Source: Anaerolineae bacterium
GTDB lineage: Bacteria > Chloroflexota > Anaerolineae > Aggregatilineales > Phototrophicaceae
Reading direction: 5' to 3'
Assembly (NCBI GenBank): GCA_013360465.1
Contig: JABWBO010000078.1
Coordinates: 1 to 37,472 of the forward strand
DNA: 37,472 nucleotides
Shown here piece after piece: positions 1 through 7,478 of this stretch. Under the pieces are notes generated by a model that ran no database searches, was not told where the DNA came from, and saw only the letters and a program-made list of their open reading frames with translations. The translations under genes were made by a program, and so were the position numbers. The stretch's first letter is position 1. Each line of letters opens with the position of its first letter.

Positions 1-575
1 CTCATCCTACGGGGTGTGTTCGCGCGAAAAATGTTCCTTTTTTCCCTCATCCCCCCTTCCAAAAAGATGTGGGTAATGCATAGCCAATTGGAGAGGGGCA
101 GTTGAGCGCAGCGAAACGGGGTGAGGTGAGCAGTTTGCAAACAGTCTCTGAAACAGCTTATCCTGCCTTTCTGTTTTCAGCTATCCATGTGCAAAGTCGA
201 ACTAAGTCGTCGGGAATCCCTACAGCAGCTTCTGGGGACCTGGCATCTTCCTTGTACATGCTCTTTGCCCTCCAAGCGTCGCGCCACTGTCGGAAGGGGC
301 AGCCCAGAAATCGTCTCTGTCTGAAGCGTCAGCGTTTGAGTAGACGGTTATCGCCCAGAAAACAAAATGGCGCTTCCCGCCGCTATGCGGAGCGCCATTA
401 AGGTCAATTCAGTCTCGACCATCGGCTACGCACAACAGCGCAGCTTTTATTAATGAGTCGTAGGGTGGGGTGCCGGAGAGGCTGTAGTGTCAAATGTCAC
501 GTCTTCGATCTGAATATGCCAGAATCGTGAAAATGCATATAATCGAATCCAATATCTCATAGTTTCTGGCAAAAA
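1..575. other. Non-coding left margin
   Basis: No convincing gene is seen here. The one open frame of about 100 codons (102-401) runs through a dispersed repeat and has no recognisable composition or domain. The stretch holds repeat copy A (84-151), a 17-mer (187-203) that recurs at 26941-26957, and a stem-loop with arms ATGGCGCT (367-374) and AGCGCCAT (391-398) plus an inner CCGC/GCGG stem. Read on the minus strand that stem is followed by a T-rich run, so it could be a minus-strand terminator, but no minus-strand gene lies to its right to need one. A TATAAT (538-543) lies 32 bp before the CAP gene start, without a good -35. Confidence 0.6.
84..151 (+). repeat. Dispersed repeat copy A (half element)
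   Basis: This segment matches the reverse complement of 26749-26816 with a single visible mismatch (a at 100 versus g). It starts at the CCAATTGG centre of the palindrome that is complete in the other two copies and runs outward through TTGAGCGCAGCG and GGTGAGGTGAG to CAGTCTCTGA. The left half of the palindrome and the GGAAACC hairpin arm are missing, so this is a half copy. It has no coding capacity. Confidence 0.85.
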
Positions 576-1931
576 ATGATCACGCTGTCGATGCGCCGTT
601 CGAGCGTCCTGTCGATACTTTTGGGCTTACTTGCTGCGCTCACCCTGCTCAGTATGCCGGCGGATGCGTCGGTTGGTGCGCAGGATTTCGCCAGCCAGAA
701 CGACCTTCAGAATGCGGCGGACCTGCTGGCGGCGCTGAACGCCTGGCGGGTGAGCGAAAACCAGGTCCCCCTGTATCCCAACCCGACCCTGGAACGCATG
801 GCGGTAGATCAGGCGGCGTACATACGCGGGCTGATGGCGGCGGGGCGCAGGATCGACAATTTCCACATCGACTCCGGCGGGCTTGACCCGCAGCAGCGCG
901 CCTACAGCCAGTACGGCTGGCAGACCTATGGCACATCGGCGCAGATCGAGATCAGCGAGAATGCGGCGGTGGGCAGTGTGCGCTTCGCCATCAACTACTG
1001 GCGCAATTCGGACATCCACCGGCGCGCCGTGCTGAGCGCCACCTACCGCGAAGTCGGCGTGGCTGCCATCCCGACGACCGGCGATGATACGCTGTTCATC
1101 GTCGTCTTCGGCGCGCGTCCCGGCGTCCTGCCGGTGCTGGTCGATGCCGGGCGCACGACGCTCTACCTCAGCCGCGAGAATTCGCGCTACAGCAGCACGC
1201 GCGGTGTCGAACCGCAGATCCGCCTGTTCAATGAGAGCGGACAGCCGATCACTCGGACGCTGCCCTGGAGCCTCACCCTGGCGATCCCCGCTGCGGCGGC
1301 GCAGCGGCTGCTCGTCTTGTACACGATGGGCGATGTCCAGGCGATCACCAGCGTCGATTTGCAGCGCGATATCGCCCCGCTGACGGCAGGAGTCCTACCG
1401 CCGACCGCTCCGCCTGCCGTCATCCCCAACACGACGCAGACGCGCGCCGCTGTCGTTCCGACGGCGACCCTTGCCCCGACGCGCCCCGGTCGGACGGCGA
1501 CCAACATGCCCATTCCGACGGCAGTTTTCACGCCATCGCTCCCGCCGACCGTCGCGCCGACGGATATGCCCGATCCTGATCTGATCATCACCTATGACCG
1601 GAACAGCCTGGTCATCCGGGCGGTCAGTACCCGTCGTCCCAATCTGACCGGGCTGCGGCTGATCAACGGCGCGGGCAACATCACCACGGCGCGCTGGCTG
1701 GCGATTGCGACCTTCCCGGCGGACGCTTTCCCGCAGAATCAATGCCTCGTCCTGTATCGCGCCGGGACGAATCTTCCGCAGCCGACGGGCTGCGCGTTCG
1801 TGCGCAGCGCCATTCAGGTCGATGGCGACCGCATCTTCTGGATGGCTGGACCGTTCGATGTGCAGTTCAACGAGGCGTTGAATCGAAGCTGCCCGCAGGG
1901 ACCGGGGCAGTGTCTTGTCAAGGTGGGATGA
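576..1931 (+). CDS. Secreted CAP (SCP/PR-1-like) domain protein
   Basis: A 451-residue protein with an N-terminal signal peptide (basic MRRSS, hydrophobic core, cleavage near ADA-SV around residue 32). Residues about 45-180 look like a CAP/SCP domain: LNAWRV at the first helix, NFHID, an ISENAA strand, then NYWRNSDIHRRAVLSA with the usual late His, and a final EVGVAAI strand. A Pro/Thr-rich linker follows (about 273-335), then a C-terminal domain of about 110 residues with several cysteines that I do not recognise. Bacterial CAP proteins are extracellular and their function is mostly unknown, so none is assigned. ATG at 576 is used; ATG at 591 is also possible and neither has a clear ribosome binding site. 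The stop lies only 7 bp from the end of the convergent acetyltransferase gene. Confidence 0.85.
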   Translation: MITLSMRRSSVLSILLGLLAALTLLSMPADASVGAQDFASQNDLQNAADLLAALNAWRVSENQVPLYPNPTLERMAVDQAAYIRGLMAAGRRIDNFHIDSGGLDPQQRAYSQYGWQTYGTSAQIEISENAAVGSVRFAINYWRNSDIHRRAVLSATYREVGVAAIPTTGDDTLFIVVFGARPGVLPVLVDAGRTTLYLSRENSRYSSTRGVEPQIRLFNESGQPITRTLPWSLTLAIPAAAAQRLLVLYTMGDVQAITSVDLQRDIAPLTAGVLPPTAPPAVIPNTTQTRAAVVPTATLAPTRPGRTATNMPIPTAVFTPSLPPTVAPTDMPDPDLIITYDRNSLVIRAVSTRRPNLTGLRLINGAGNITTARWLAIATFPADAFPQNQCLVLYRAGTNLPQPTGCAFVRSAIQVDGDRIFWMAGPFDVQFNEALNRSCPQGPGQCLVKVG

Positions 1932-1938
1932 GCGCGCG

Positions 1939-2430
1939 TCAGGTTTTCGATGCAGGAAGCAGCCGCTTGACCATCGTCGCCGATCCGCCTTCCAGCGCGA
2001 CCGTCTCGAAGCCCAGCCGCTCATAGAGCCGGCGCGCCGGGTTGGTCCAGACCACGCTCAGGCTGACCTGCGCGGCGTCGGCGCTGAGTTCGCCCAGCAG
2101 GCGTTCCAGCAGCAGCGAGCCGATCCCCGCGCCGCGCCAGCCGGGCAGCAGGGCGATGCTCAGTTCCGGCGTGTCGTCATCGACATAGCCGTAGCCGCGC
2201 ATTCGCCGCGCCCAGGCAGCGCCGATCGGCTGGTCGCCGGCGGTGGCGATCACCCCCCGGTCGCCCGCCCGCCCGAAATCGGCGGCATACGGCGCGATGT
2301 CCGGCAGGTGGACGATCTCCGGCGGCAGCGGCGGATCGCCCGGCGCGACATAGATGGCGTGGTAGAGCGCCGTCCACAGAAATGCCTGATGCGCGGCGGT
2401 CAGCGGGCGAAGGACGACGTTTGCGGGCAC
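1939..2430 (-). CDS. GNAT-family N-acetyltransferase
   Basis: A 163-residue single-domain GNAT protein. The acetyl-CoA pyrophosphate loop is visible as PGWRGAGIGSLLLERLL (motif A, R-G-A-G-I-G), followed by LSVVWTNPARRLYERLGFE, the usual motif B with the final Tyr/Gly-Phe turn. The substrate cannot be told; small-molecule amines or protein N-termini are typical. The start is GTG at 2430, three bases after the stop of the RNA methyltransferase homologue, so the two are almost certainly cotranscribed and perhaps translationally coupled. It is the last gene of a three-gene minus-strand operon and ends 7 bp from the convergent CAP gene, with no room for a long terminator. Confidence 0.85.
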   Translation of the reverse strand: MPANVVLRPLTAAHQAFLWTALYHAIYVAPGDPPLPPEIVHLPDIAPYAADFGRAGDRGVIATAGDQPIGAAWARRMRGYGYVDDDTPELSIALLPGWRGAGIGSLLLERLLGELSADAAQVSLSVVWTNPARRLYERLGFETVALEGGSATMVKRLLPASKT

Positions 2431-2433
2431 GAA

Positions 2434-3687
2434 CTAATCCCGTTTTCGCTCGAAGCGGGCGACGGTATCGACATAGGCAGTCTGCGGGGCAAGATCGACG
2501 GGCTGCGCGGCGCTCAGGTGGTAGCCTGCGCGCTTCAGCCGTTTGGCGTCGCGCGCCAGCGACGCCGGATCGCTGCTGACGTAGACGATGCGCTCCGGCG
2601 CGTGTTCCGCCAGCAGACTCACCCCCTCGTCGCCCAGCCCCGACGACGGCGGATCGACGGCGGCGGCGGCGTAGTACTCTTCCAGCGCCGGCAGCACCGC
2701 CTCGACCACGCCCTCGATCACCTCGACGTGATCGAATTCGGCGAGGTTCTCATCGGCGTCGGTGGCGGCGGGCGGGTAGCTTTCGACGACGGTGACGAAG
2801 GCGGCGGTTTCGGCAGCGAACGCCCCGAACACCCCGACTCCCGCGTAGAGGTCGAGTACCGCCTCGCCCGGTCGGATGGCGAGCAGGGTTCCCACCGTCC
2901 GCGCCAGCACATCGACGCCCTGGACGTTGGGGCGGAAGGCGCTCCCGGCGGTGGCGCGGAACCAGCGATCCCCGACCCGGTAGCGGGTGTGCGAATCGCC
3001 GATCAGGTTCATCGGCTCGTTATCGGGCAGGATGATGTTGACGCTGGCGGGGAAATCGGCTTCCAGTTCCGGCGCATCCCCTTCAGTCTTCAGCCAGAGG
3101 ATGATCATGCACGCGCCGTCGCCGCCCATCTCCAGCCGCACCCGCTTGATGCCGGTCAGATCGAGGTCGAGCTGCTCGCTCAGCGCCAGCAGATCGGGAT
3201 GCGTGACCGGACATTCGCTCACCGGCACGATCCGCCCCTCGTCGCTGGATGGCAGACCGAGGCGCAGGTCGTCGGTGACGGTGTAGGTGATGTGATAGTT
3301 ATAACCCCACGCTTCCGGCGCGGGCAGAGGCAGGAGCAGGGCGCGCCCGATCTCCGCGTCGGTCAGCCCGCCGAGGCGCGAAAGTTGGTCGGCGAGGATG
3401 TCGTGCTTGAGCGCCCGCTGCGCCTCATAGGCGATATGCTGCCACTGACAGCGCCCGCAGCGGCGCGGTCCGAAGTGCCCGCAGACGGGATAGACGCGAT
3501 CTGCCGACGCTTCGAGCAGCGCGACACCCTCGGCGACTGCGCCCCGGTCGCCGGTCGAGATCAAACGCGCCCGCACCCGTTCGCCGGGGATAGTAAACGG
3601 GACGAAGACCGGCTTTCCTTTGTGGAACGCCAGCCCCCGCCCCCCGGCGGCGATATCCTCGATGGTAAGTTCGACTAGTTCCGGCAA
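2434..3687 (-). CDS. TrmA/RlmD-type RNA m5U methyltransferase homologue with altered catalytic residues
   Basis: About 417 residues with the domain order of 23S rRNA uracil-C5 methyltransferases: an N-terminal TRAM domain (VELTIEDIAAGGRGLAF), iron-sulfur cluster cysteines C69, C77, C80 and C159, and a C-terminal Rossmann fold with the SAM loop LDLYAGVGVFGAFAA and a DPPSSGLG motif. The family's nucleophilic Cys sits in VSCxPxxLARD; here the codons read V-S-S-D-P-A-S-L-A-R-D (Ser372). The general-base Glu of the QTxHVE motif is replaced in QTAYVD (Asp406, with His changed to Tyr). The frame is intact, so this is a substituted protein and not a decayed gene. TTG at 3687 is chosen because GAGG lies a few bases upstream; GTG at 3714 would add nine residues but overlaps the upstream gene and lacks a ribosome site. 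Methyltransferase activity is doubtful; RNA binding by TRAM is still plausible. Confidence 0.85.
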   Translation of the reverse strand: MPELVELTIEDIAAGGRGLAFHKGKPVFVPFTIPGERVRARLISTGDRGAVAEGVALLEASADRVYPVCGHFGPRRCGRCQWQHIAYEAQRALKHDILADQLSRLGGLTDAEIGRALLLPLPAPEAWGYNYHITYTVTDDLRLGLPSSDEGRIVPVSECPVTHPDLLALSEQLDLDLTGIKRVRLEMGGDGACMIILWLKTEGDAPELEADFPASVNIILPDNEPMNLIGDSHTRYRVGDRWFRATAGSAFRPNVQGVDVLARTVGTLLAIRPGEAVLDLYAGVGVFGAFAAETAAFVTVVESYPPAATDADENLAEFDHVEVIEGVVEAVLPALEEYYAAAAVDPPSSGLGDEGVSLLAEHAPERIVYVSSDPASLARDAKRLKRAGYHLSAAQPVDLAPQTAYVDTVARFERKRD

Positions 3688-3688
3688 A

Positions 3689-4315
3689 TTAGCCCTCGAC
3701 CGGAATTTCCACACCGGCGGGGTTGCGCAGCAGACCGCGCTCCGCCCACACCCAGCCCTGAACGGCGCGCCCGGCGCAGGTCGCCCGCACCTTGATCCAG
3801 GTGGCGTCAGACTGGTTCAGCGCCAGCACCAGGTAGAAACGGTCGCCGGTGATGTCGCACAGCACCTCGCCCTCGCCGGTGAGTTCGTCGTAGAGCGGGG
3901 CGGCATAGCCGATATACAGCGCCGGCGAGAGCAGCGTCCCATCCGAATCGACGATCGGCGTCCCACGCAGATCACCGCGCACGATCACGAATTCGTCCTT
4001 GACCCACCCCTCATAGCCGCCGACCTCGACGTACCACCAGGCGAGACCGTCCTCGCGCCCGTTGGAGCCGCGCACGATCAGGTGGGTTCCGCCGTCGAGG
4101 ATGGCGACCGGCGTGGTGCGGGCGGAGTCGCCGCTGCGCAGGAAGAGGTTGTCGGTGTTGACGATCAGGTATCCGGGCAGCGCCTTCACCGTGTTGATGT
4201 TGTTGACGGGACGGGGTAGTTCGGCGTTCGGGTCATACTGGGCGACGGCGGCAGACGCCAGCGCCAGGCAGAGCGCGGTCAGAAGGATCAGCAAAAAAGG
4301 ACGGGGCATACGCAT
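3689..4315 (-). CDS. Secreted SH3-like (bacterial SH3) domain protein
   Basis: The chosen start is ATG at 4315, with AGGAG eight bases upstream; the open frame extends 21 codons further back without support. The product has 208 residues: a signal peptide (MPRPFLLILLTALCLALASA, cleavage near AVAQ), then a bacterial SH3-like module recognisable by LIVNTDNLFLRSGDS, GTHLIVRGSNGR, WWYVEVGGYEGWVKDEFV. A second, weaker module follows, ending in TWIKVRATCAGRAVQGWVWAERGLL. Such modules usually bind cell-surface polymers; the ligand is unknown. It is the first gene of the operon and its stop abuts the start of the RNA methyltransferase homologue. Confidence 0.75.
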   Translation of the reverse strand: MRMPRPFLLILLTALCLALASAAVAQYDPNAELPRPVNNINTVKALPGYLIVNTDNLFLRSGDSARTTPVAILDGGTHLIVRGSNGREDGLAWWYVEVGGYEGWVKDEFVIVRGDLRGTPIVDSDGTLLSPALYIGYAAPLYDELTGEGEVLCDITGDRFYLVLALNQSDATWIKVRATCAGRAVQGWVWAERGLLRNPAGVEIPVEG

Positions 4316-4540
4316 GGCGTTCACTCCTGTGGCAGTTCTTGACGCTTCATTGTGACGCAATTTGCCGTCTCGTGCCAACGGCGCTGCGTCCCGCGTCGTG
4401 TTCCGGCTTCATGCGGCTTAACCGAGGCGTAGGGTAATCGTTGCACAGCCGGTTGGTTTACGGTTTTCATACCGTGATATACTGTGGGTTGTGTCTGAGG
4501 CGATATCCCCCACATCAAATCGGACCAGGCTTCCCCGAAA

Positions 4541-4576
4541 CCAAACGCCCCTCCCCCCGGGGCGTTTGGGTTATTT
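4541..4576 (-). terminator. Intrinsic terminator after the alpha/beta hydrolase operon
   Basis: Perfect 11-bp arms CCAAACGCCCC (4541-4551) and GGGGCGTTTGG (4559-4569) with a seven-base loop. Read on the minus strand it lies about 25 bases after the hydrolase stop and is followed by TTTC. T-rich sequence also follows on the plus strand (GTTATTTGG), so it may work in both directions. Confidence 0.6.
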
Positions 4577-4594
4577 GGAGGGGGATCGCTGCCG

Positions 4595-5344
4595 TCAGCC
4601 GGCGGCGCGCAGGAAGTCGCCCAGGACCTGTTTGAATTGATCCGGCGCTTCGTCATGACAGCCGTGCCCCGTCTGGAACAGGACCAGCCGCCCGCGCAGC
4701 GCGGCGTCCACGAAACGCTGACCGTACTCCGCCGGGTTGAGTCGATCTTCGACGCCGAGCATGAGCAGCACCGGGCAGATGATCTTCGGCGCCAGGCTCA
4801 GGCTGACATCCCCCCCCTTGTCGATCATGAATTTGAGCGCCTGCACCCACTGCAAGACGATGGGATTCGGATCGTCGATGCCGTTGAGCGCCCGGGTCTC
4901 GTCGTCCATCCAGTCGGCGGGATAGTTGCGCTGCACCCAGGGGCGCATGTCGGGTCCGAAATAGCCGACCGCGCCCCACACCGCTGCCGAAGCGAAGCGC
5001 TCTGGCGCTAATCCCGCCGCCACCAGCGCCGTCTCGCCGCCATCGCTGTAACCGATCAGGTGGGCGCGCTGAATGCCCAGAGCATCCATGAACGCCAGCA
5101 CGTCGCGGGCGTCGCGGTGGTAGAAGTCGAGCGGGTAGTCGCGCGGCTTCGGCGTGGACTGCCCATAGCCGCGCAGGGAAGGACCCAGCACCCGGTAGGA
5201 CGGTGAAAGCCAGTCGATGAGCGCCGAAAGATCGGCGCGCGCCGTGCCGAAGCGCCCATGCAGGGCGATCAGCGGCGGGGCAGAAGCGTCGCCCTCGTCT
5301 TCGTAATGCAGATGCGCGCCGGTAGCGATGTCGATGAAGGGCAT
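4595..5344 (-). CDS. Alpha/beta-fold hydrolase
   Basis: 249 residues, a typical length for a single-domain alpha/beta hydrolase. The oxyanion-hole region is LIALHGRFG (residues 25-33). The nucleophile elbow is GYSDGG with Ser100, the acid is Asp200 in GVEDRLNPAEYG, and the His is His227 in QTGHGCHDEAPDQF. A cap of about 70 residues lies between the elbow and the acid. No signal peptide, so probably cytoplasmic. The substrate is unknown; esterase, lactonase or C-C hydrolase are all possible. The ATG lies two bases after the stop of the flippase gene, so it is the last member of that operon. Confidence 0.88.
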   Translation of the reverse strand: MPFIDIATGAHLHYEDEGDASAPPLIALHGRFGTARADLSALIDWLSPSYRVLGPSLRGYGQSTPKPRDYPLDFYHRDARDVLAFMDALGIQRAHLIGYSDGGETALVAAGLAPERFASAAVWGAVGYFGPDMRPWVQRNYPADWMDDETRALNGIDDPNPIVLQWVQALKFMIDKGGDVSLSLAPKIICPVLLMLGVEDRLNPAEYGQRFVDAALRGRLVLFQTGHGCHDEAPDQFKQVLGDFLRAAG

Positions 5345-5346
5345 GA

Positions 5347-6348
5347 TTAGGATTCCTTTGGCGAAGCGGCGCGCCGCGCGCCGGTGAATTCGCGGAGCGT
5401 GACTCCGATGCTGATCAAACCGACGACGCCCAGGATGGCGTAGGCGACGATGGAGACCCCGTGAAACAGAAAGCCGAGCGTCGTCGAATGCAGCGCCGAC
5501 ATGCCGATCGTCTCTCCGGCGACGCGCACCGCCCCCTGAAACGGTCCAATCGAGGCGACGCTGACCGGGATGGCGATGCTGAACGACGCCAGCGCCACCG
5601 CCAGCAGCGCCCCGGTGAACAGATCGACATCGACCACGCCGACCGCCCGTTCCAGCGCGTAGAAGGTCACCAGCGAGATCCCCCAGCCGACCGCCGTCCA
5701 GAACAGCGAGAGGATGGCGCGGCGCGGCTGTGAAAGGGGGCGTAAGCCGTCCAGAATCTCATCGACGCGGCGGGTCAGATGCAGGCGGTGGGCGAAGGGC
5801 AGGCGGGGTTCCAGCCAGATCAGCAGGCGGTGGGCGACCTTCGGATAGCGTGCCAGCCCGACCAGCACGACAAACGCGGCGACCGCCGCCGCGCCGAATG
5901 CCCCGGAGACCTGCGCGATGATCGGCGGCGCGTTGGGGACGCGAGCGACGGCGACCGCCAGCATCAGGACGCAGACCACCACGTCGATCAGCCGTTCGAC
6001 GACGATGCTGGTGGCGGCGGTGACGAACGGCACCCCTTGACGCGCCGCCAGCACGCTGCGCGCCACTTCGCCCGCTCGCAGGGGAAGCTGATTCAGGAGC
6101 ATACCGATGTTGAGGATATGCGAGGCTTTCACCGGCGTTACGCGGCGATCCAGCAGCCCCCAGCTCCAGCGCAGCGCCCGCGCCCACATGCCGAGGATGA
6201 CGGTCAGTATGGCGAAGAGCGTCCACGCCGGGTCCGCCTGCCCGATGCTGGTGACGACTTCGTCAAGCGGCACGCCGCGCAGCGCCAGCCACAGGAAGAT
6301 GCCGCTGACCAGGACGCTGGCGAGGAAGAGGAGCAGGCGTCGATTCAT
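5347..6348 (-). CDS. UPF0104 / lysylphosphatidylglycerol-synthase-like flippase domain membrane protein
   Basis: 333 residues with about eight hydrophobic segments spread over the whole length. It starts MNRRLLLFLASVLVSGIFLWLALRGV and carries the family features WARALRWSWGLL, LNIGMLLNQLPLRAGEVARSVL (the conserved GE-R signature) and VASIGPFQGAVRVAGETIG. This is the membrane flippase part of the LPG synthase (MprF) family without the soluble aminoacyltransferase half; related proteins occur beside glycosyltransferases in polyprenol or glycolipid pathways. Here the neighbours are an alpha/beta hydrolase and two STAS-like proteins, so the lipid is unknown. It sits 19 bases after the upstream stop and shares that operon. 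Confidence 0.82.
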   Translation of the reverse strand: MNRRLLLFLASVLVSGIFLWLALRGVPLDEVVTSIGQADPAWTLFAILTVILGMWARALRWSWGLLDRRVTPVKASHILNIGMLLNQLPLRAGEVARSVLAARQGVPFVTAATSIVVERLIDVVVCVLMLAVAVARVPNAPPIIAQVSGAFGAAAVAAFVVLVGLARYPKVAHRLLIWLEPRLPFAHRLHLTRRVDEILDGLRPLSQPRRAILSLFWTAVGWGISLVTFYALERAVGVVDVDLFTGALLAVALASFSIAIPVSVASIGPFQGAVRVAGETIGMSALHSTTLGFLFHGVSIVAYAILGVVGLISIGVTLREFTGARRAASPKES

Positions 6349-6367
6349 GCTAAAGCGTCGCTTTCTG

Positions 6368-6763
6368 TCAGTGCTTGGTGTCGAGGAGCCATTCGACGGC
6401 GCGCTCCTGGTTGTCGAAGACGCGGCGCTGCCGCCGGGTTTCGGTCGAAAGGCTGCGCAGGATGCCGTTGGTCAGGTGCGCGGCGACCGACGACGCGACG
6501 ACAATTGCCGTCTTGCCGGGGAGTTCGGGACGCAGATGGCTGAGCTGTCGACCGCGCATGAATGCCGCCGAACTGATGATCCTGCCGCCCATACGGATGT
6601 CGATCAGCATCAGCCAGCGCCGATCGGCGTTCCAGGAGGCGATCTCGCTTTTCACATCCTGAAACCAGATGTCGGCGGTTTCACGCGAACCGTCCTGAAA
6701 AATGTAGGTCAGAATCTGCCCGCTGCCGAGCCAGGTCTTGGTGTACAGCGCATCAGGGTCCAT
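6368..6763 (-). CDS. SpoIIAA/STAS-like protein, paralogue 1
   Basis: 131 residues with the alternating strand/helix pattern of SpoIIAA-like (SEC14/STAS fold) proteins: a first hairpin GQILTYIFQDG, helix ADIWFQDV, strand WLMLIDIR, helix AAFMRGRQLSHLRPEL, strand GKTAIVVAS, and the closing VFDNQERAVEWLLD. It aligns along its whole length with the upstream gene (shared LMLID-R, MR-RQ-S-LR-EL-GKTAI, VFD...AVEWLL), so the two arose by tandem duplication. There is no catalytic motif; these folds usually act as binding or regulatory modules. It lies 30 bases after its paralogue, in the flippase operon. Confidence 0.7.
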   Translation of the reverse strand: MDPDALYTKTWLGSGQILTYIFQDGSRETADIWFQDVKSEIASWNADRRWLMLIDIRMGGRIISSAAFMRGRQLSHLRPELPGKTAIVVASSVAAHLTNGILRSLSTETRRQRRVFDNQERAVEWLLDTKH

Positions 6764-6793
6764 GAGTCCTGCCCTCCGCAGGTGAACATAGGG

Positions 6794-7180
6794 CTACTCA
6801 GGCTTCAGCAGCCATTCGACCGCCGCCGCCTCGCTGTCGAAAACCTCGCGCGCGCGGGTTGATTGCAGCGCTTTGTCGGTGAACAGGATCAGGTTCTCCG
6901 CCGATTCCGTCTTGTCGATCAAGATGGCGGTCTTGCCTGTTAGCTCCCGGCGCAGCCCTGAAACCTGGCGGGCGCGCATCATCGCTTCGGCGCTCAGGAA
7001 GTTATCTGCGCCGCGCACGTCGATCAGCATCAGGAACGGCTTGCCATCGGTCCAGTCATAGAAGGACTGCGTCACGTCCGTGAACCACTCTTCGGCAGCC
7101 TGTGTGCCCAGGGTGTCGAAACGGTAACAGACGATCTGTCCGTCGGCAAGCATTTCGCGGCGTACAATCTGCGTCCCCAC
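6794..7180 (-). CDS. SpoIIAA/STAS-like protein, paralogue 2
   Basis: 128 residues, first gene of the operon. The start is GTG at 7180, supported by AGGAAGG about eight bases upstream (an internal ATG nine codons later has no ribosome site). The sequence runs GQIVCYRF, AAEEWFTDV, FLMLIDVRGADNFL, AMMRARQVSGLRREL, GKTAILIDKT and VFDSEAAAVEWLL, matching paralogue 1 block by block. The N-terminal strand and the region after GKTAI differ most, which would be the place for different partners. Function unknown; a regulatory pair is an inference only. Confidence 0.7.
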   Translation of the reverse strand: MGTQIVRREMLADGQIVCYRFDTLGTQAAEEWFTDVTQSFYDWTDGKPFLMLIDVRGADNFLSAEAMMRARQVSGLRRELTGKTAILIDKTESAENLILFTDKALQSTRAREVFDSEAAAVEWLLKPE

Positions 7181-7233
7181 GATGGTTTTCCTTCCTCTTC
7201 ATCCTGTCGGTCCTGTACCGTGCAGCGGTTCTT

Positions 7234-7328
7234 AGAGACTGTTTGAAAAGCCGGTTTTCACACAACCTCACCCCGGAAACCTGACGGTTTCCTGCCCCTC
7301 TCCAATTGGAGAGGGGCGGTTGAGCGCA
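7234..7328. repeat. Dispersed repeat copy B (core inverted relative to copy C)
   Basis: The segment 7272-7328 is identical as read to the reverse complement of 26790-26846 (57 bp). It includes a perfect 22-bp palindrome centred on CCAATTGG and a hairpin with arms GGAAACC and GGTTTCC. The flank at 7234-7245 (AGAGACTGTTTG) and CCTCACCCC at 7266-7274 match copy C (26751-26762 and 26774-26782) in the same plus orientation, so the core is flipped relative to the flank. The gap between the spoIIAA-like operon and the TlpA gene consists mostly of this repeat. Confidence 0.8.
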
Positions 7329-7348
7329 TCTTAGAACAATGTTATAGC
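7320..7348 (+). promoter_or_regulatory. Candidate promoter of the tlpA-ccdA operon
   Basis: TTGAGC (7320-7325), 17-bp spacer, TATAGC (7343-7348). The -35 hexamer lies inside the end of repeat copy B (GGTTGAGCGCA), so the repeat would donate half of the promoter. The 5' untranslated region would be about 125 bases. No better hexamer pair is seen closer to 7479. Confidence 0.4.
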
Positions 7349-7478
7349 AGAAATGGCGCGCTCGCACTCATGCACGTCTCGTGAAGATGTTAGCTTTCTG
7401 TAAGTTTTGCCGGGCATCCTCTGGTGCGTATCGACGCGCCAGCCGCGCCATTCGCTCGGATAATTCAGGAATCGCACT

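Noticed and set aside
187-203. 17-mer shared with 26941-26957 as part of the dispersed repeat
   Set aside because: The 17-mer is real, but its placement relative to the repeat differs between the two sites, so I do not count it as part of the repeat unit.
361-398. Stem-loop with T-rich flank on the minus strand
   Set aside because: It looks like a minus-strand terminator, but no minus-strand gene or promoter lies to its right, so it is described only under the left margin.
102-401. Plus-strand open frame of 99 codons
   Set aside because: It runs through dispersed repeat A, has no ribosome site and no protein-like pattern.
1915-3678. Plus-strand open frame of 587 codons opposite the RNA methyltransferase gene
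   Set aside because: It is the antisense shadow of a GC-rich gene and is rich in Arg, Asp and Gln; the minus strand has clear domains and ribosome sites.
4321-4656. Minus-strand open frame of 111 codons
   Set aside because: It covers the 5' region of the SH3 gene, the intergenic terminator and the hydrolase end; its composition is not protein-like.
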